DNA of 40,130 nt from Bacillota bacterium (GTDB lineage Bacteria > Bacillota > Bacilli > Alicyclobacillales > Alicyclobacillaceae), in the NCBI GenBank assembly GCA_021799255.1, contig JAJZAV010000004.1:1-40130 (forward strand), given 5' to 3'. The position numbers and the translations under genes were made by a program. Shown piece after piece: positions 38,461 through 40,130 of the stretch. The notes under the pieces were generated by a model. That model was given only the letters and a program-made list of their open reading frames with translations. It made no database searches and was not told where the DNA came from. The stretch's first letter is position 1. Each line of letters starts with the position of its first letter.

Positions 38461-39387
38461 ATGTCAGCTTTACCAGCGGTACAAATCCGGAACTTGTCTA
38501 AGGTCATCGGTAAGAAGACCATCGTGGACAATCTGTCGTTTGACATCCCGAAAGGCGAGGTTTTTGGCTTTCTTGGTCCCAACGGAGCAGGCAAGACGAC
38601 GACGATTCGCATGATGGTGGGTCTCATCTCGAAGAGCCAAGGACAAGTCCTCGTGAACGGCATTGACGTCGATACTGATTTTAAGAGGGCAATGCAGCAC
38701 ATCGGGGCCATTGTGGAAAATCCCGAACTATACAAGTTCATGACGGGGTATCAGAACTTGAGGCATTTCGCAAAGATGTCTGCAGGGGTAACGCCGGAGC
38801 GAATCCAGGAAGTAACCAAGCTGGTTGGCCTCGAACAGAGGATCCACGAGAAGGTAAAAACTTATTCTCTGGGGATGCGCCAACGCCTCGGGCTTGCACA
38901 GGCGTTGTTGCGTGCACCGGACGTGCTGATTCTGGATGAGCCGACCAACGGACTCGACCCAGCGGGCATACGGGAACTTCGGGATCATTTACGATCTCTC
39001 GCGAAACAGGGTGTATCCGTCATCGTTTCGAGCCATCTTTTGTCCGAGATGGAACTGATGTGCGATAGGGTCGCCATCATTCAAGCCGGGAAGCTCATTG
39101 ACGTGAAGACGGTCAAAGAGTTGGTGTCGGGTGAAGCTATCGGTAATTCTACAGAGATCGAAGTGGACGATGCTGTGAGAGCCGTCTCCCTGATTCAAAG
39201 CGCTGCTCCGGAGGCTGGTGCCAGAGAGCTCGATGGTGTTGTTCACGTGTCGGTATCTAGAGAGGACATTCCCGGCATTCTCGTTTGCCTCGTCCAAGGG
39301 GGAATCAAGGTGTATGGCGTGCGTATGACCAATCGGTCGTTGGAAGACACGTTCCTGGAATTGACAGGAGGTGGCCCGATTGCTTAG
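38461..39387 (+). CDS. ABC transporter ATP-binding protein, BcrA-like
   Basis: 308 residues, ATG with AGGAGG seven bases upstream. Single ATPase: Walker A 'GPNGAGKTT' (about 40), Q-loop near 85, signature 'YSLGMRQRLGLA' (about 139), Walker B 'VLILDEPTNGLDP' (about 158), switch His in 'SSHLLSEME' (about 193), and a C-terminal extension of about 80 residues typical of BcrA/bacitracin-type and CcmA-like proteins. It energises the membrane partner encoded next (8-bp overlap). In this family the substrates are often lantibiotics, bacitracin or lipids; the specific substrate is unknown. The elaborate leader suggests induction by an antibiotic or a small molecule. Confidence 0.93.
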   Translation: MSALPAVQIRNLSKVIGKKTIVDNLSFDIPKGEVFGFLGPNGAGKTTTIRMMVGLISKSQGQVLVNGIDVDTDFKRAMQHIGAIVENPELYKFMTGYQNLRHFAKMSAGVTPERIQEVTKLVGLEQRIHEKVKTYSLGMRQRLGLAQALLRAPDVLILDEPTNGLDPAGIRELRDHLRSLAKQGVSVIVSSHLLSEMELMCDRVAIIQAGKLIDVKTVKELVSGEAIGNSTEIEVDDAVRAVSLIQSAAPEAGARELDGVVHVSVSREDIPGILVCLVQGGIKVYGVRMTNRSLEDTFLELTGGGPIA

Positions 39388-40130
39388 CCTGATATCCAAC
39401 GAGAATTTTAAAATCTACATTCGCCTGAGGACTTGGATCCTGACCGCTATTGTGGTGGCCGCCATCATCGTCATTGCGGTCATCCTTCATGCGCACCAGC
39501 ATCCAAATCCGAATTGGAAGGCAGGTCTGATGGCCCAGAACGCAAAGTTACAACAGGCCATGAGTAGCCCTCATTTGCCAAAGGATGCCGTGCAACAGTA
39601 TAGGGGCATGATTGCTGTTAACAACTACGAAATTGCGCACAATCTAGATCCGAATTTGGACACTGCGTGGAAGTTCACCGCAACCGCCATGAATCTGTCA
39701 TCGTTGCTGGTTGCGTTCATCGTCGTCATCGTCGGTGATATTGTCGCGGGTGAGTTTGGCGGGGGAACCATCAAGATGCTGCTTACGCAGACGGCTACGA
39801 GGACGAAGGTGCTTGTGTCAAAGTATATTGCTGCACTCTTGTTTGCACTCGGACTCACCGCCGTCATGCTCGGCGTCTCTCTGCTCTCGGGAGGGCTGTT
39901 TTTTGGATTTGGCGGAGGAGGGCTCCCGTTTCCTTACGTGAATCCAGAACACGTCGCCATGCAGATGTCGACGTCTTCGTACGTCCTAATGCAGTACGGT
40001 TTCCTGTTTGTCCAGGTCATCATGAACATGACCATCGCGTTCATGATTTCTGCCATCTTTCGAAGCACCGCGCTCGCCATCACCATCTCGATTCTCGCGT
40101 ATCTGGTCGGGAATACGTTGGTTTCGGTGC
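39380..40130 (+). CDS. ABC-2-type permease, BcrB-like (3' truncated by window)
   Basis: Not in the ORF track. Opens at TTG 39380, after GGAGGTG and inside the end of the ATPase gene (8-bp overlap), and runs open to the end of the window (250 codons seen). N-terminal hydrophobic helix 'TAIVVAAIIVIAVILHA' followed by a soluble loop, then helices 'LSSLLVAFIVVIVGDIVAGEF' (with the family-type 'GEFGGGTIKMLLTQ' segment), 'YIAALLFALGLTAVMLGVSLL', and later 'FLFVQVIMNMTIAFMISAIF'. This is the usual pattern for ABC-2/DUF2705 permeases paired with BcrA-type ATPases. The start codon is inferred from site and overlap. Confidence 0.85.
   Translation, partial: MLSLISNENFKIYIRLRTWILTAIVVAAIIVIAVILHAHQHPNPNWKAGLMAQNAKLQQAMSSPHLPKDAVQQYRGMIAVNNYEIAHNLDPNLDTAWKFTATAMNLSSLLVAFIVVIVGDIVAGEFGGGTIKMLLTQTATRTKVLVSKYIAALLFALGLTAVMLGVSLLSGGLFFGFGGGGLPFPYVNPEHVAMQMSTSSYVLMQYGFLFVQVIMNMTIAFMISAIFRSTALAITISILAYLVGNTLVSV

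Noticed and set aside
38211-38461. T-box or known riboswitch in the transporter leader
   Set aside because: No T-box bulge sequence or terminator T-run; I could not match it to any class, so it is reported only as a candidate switch.
1-40130. Prophage, transposon, CRISPR array, tRNA or rRNA genes
   Set aside because: No integrase, transposase, repeat-spacer pattern or RNA gene signature was seen in either strand.

Overview
The window reads as a chromosomal segment of an aerobic or microaerobic, endospore-forming Firmicute, most like the Alicyclobacillaceae. This is inferred from gene content and style: Gram-positive ribosome-binding sites (GGAGG), frequent GTG and TTG starts, a cydABDC operon, sporulation-type sensor kinases, a Ku/LigD repair set and a YesL-like protein. 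GC content looks moderate; I did not compute it. There are no rRNA, tRNA, CRISPR or transposase genes, so this looks like core and near-core genome.

Layout. 1-6060 (+): end of cydA, cydB, cydD, cydC (cytochrome bd oxidase and its ABC assembly exporter), then L-lactate dehydrogenase, a redox-balance block. 6129-8630: a NarL/LuxR-type response regulator (-) and, divergently, a soluble two-PAS histidine kinase (+). 8797-13945 (+): an FMN reductase, a HAD phosphatase, and after a clear terminator and sigma-A promoter a heterodimeric multidrug-type ABC exporter. 14004-18099: a Gfo/Idh/MocA oxidoreductase (+) facing a three-gene operon (-) of two more Gfo/Idh/MocA proteins and a ThuA-like protein, probably sugar oxidation. 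18387-21278 (-): a PBP4-type D,D-carboxypeptidase made of two tandem copies, the second without active-site motifs. 21505-24908: polyphosphate kinase (+) and a FAD-dependent oxidoreductase (-), overlapping tail to tail.

25127-30103 is a non-homologous end-joining region: a stand-alone LigD polymerase domain (+) faces ku, a stand-alone LigD-type ATP-dependent ligase and a seven-TM PAS sensor kinase, all on the minus strand. At the head of that minus-strand unit lies what I read as a cyclic-di-GMP class I riboswitch with its own promoter. It controls an unannotated 25-codon ORF, which is followed by a perfect 12-bp hairpin before the kinase gene. The ORF's Shine-Dalgarno can pair with a segment upstream of the aptamer, so a translational switch is plausible.

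30123-33395 (+): a sirtuin deacetylase directly followed by a GNAT/acyl-CoA-synthetase-like fusion whose expected phospho-histidine is replaced by Asn, i.e. a probable protein acetylation and deacetylation pair. 33580-38210: a CoA-binding protein, a conserved hypothetical, a small membrane protein, an ABC1/UbiB-like kinase, a YesL-like membrane protein and a methyltransferase. 38294-40130 (+): a BcrAB-like ABC transporter (permease cut by the window end), preceded by an elaborate leader with crossing inverted repeats, a possible 8-codon leader peptide and an alternative anti-Shine-Dalgarno pairing. The two RNA leaders, at about 29.8-30.1 kb and 38.3-38.46 kb, are the most novel-looking parts of the window.
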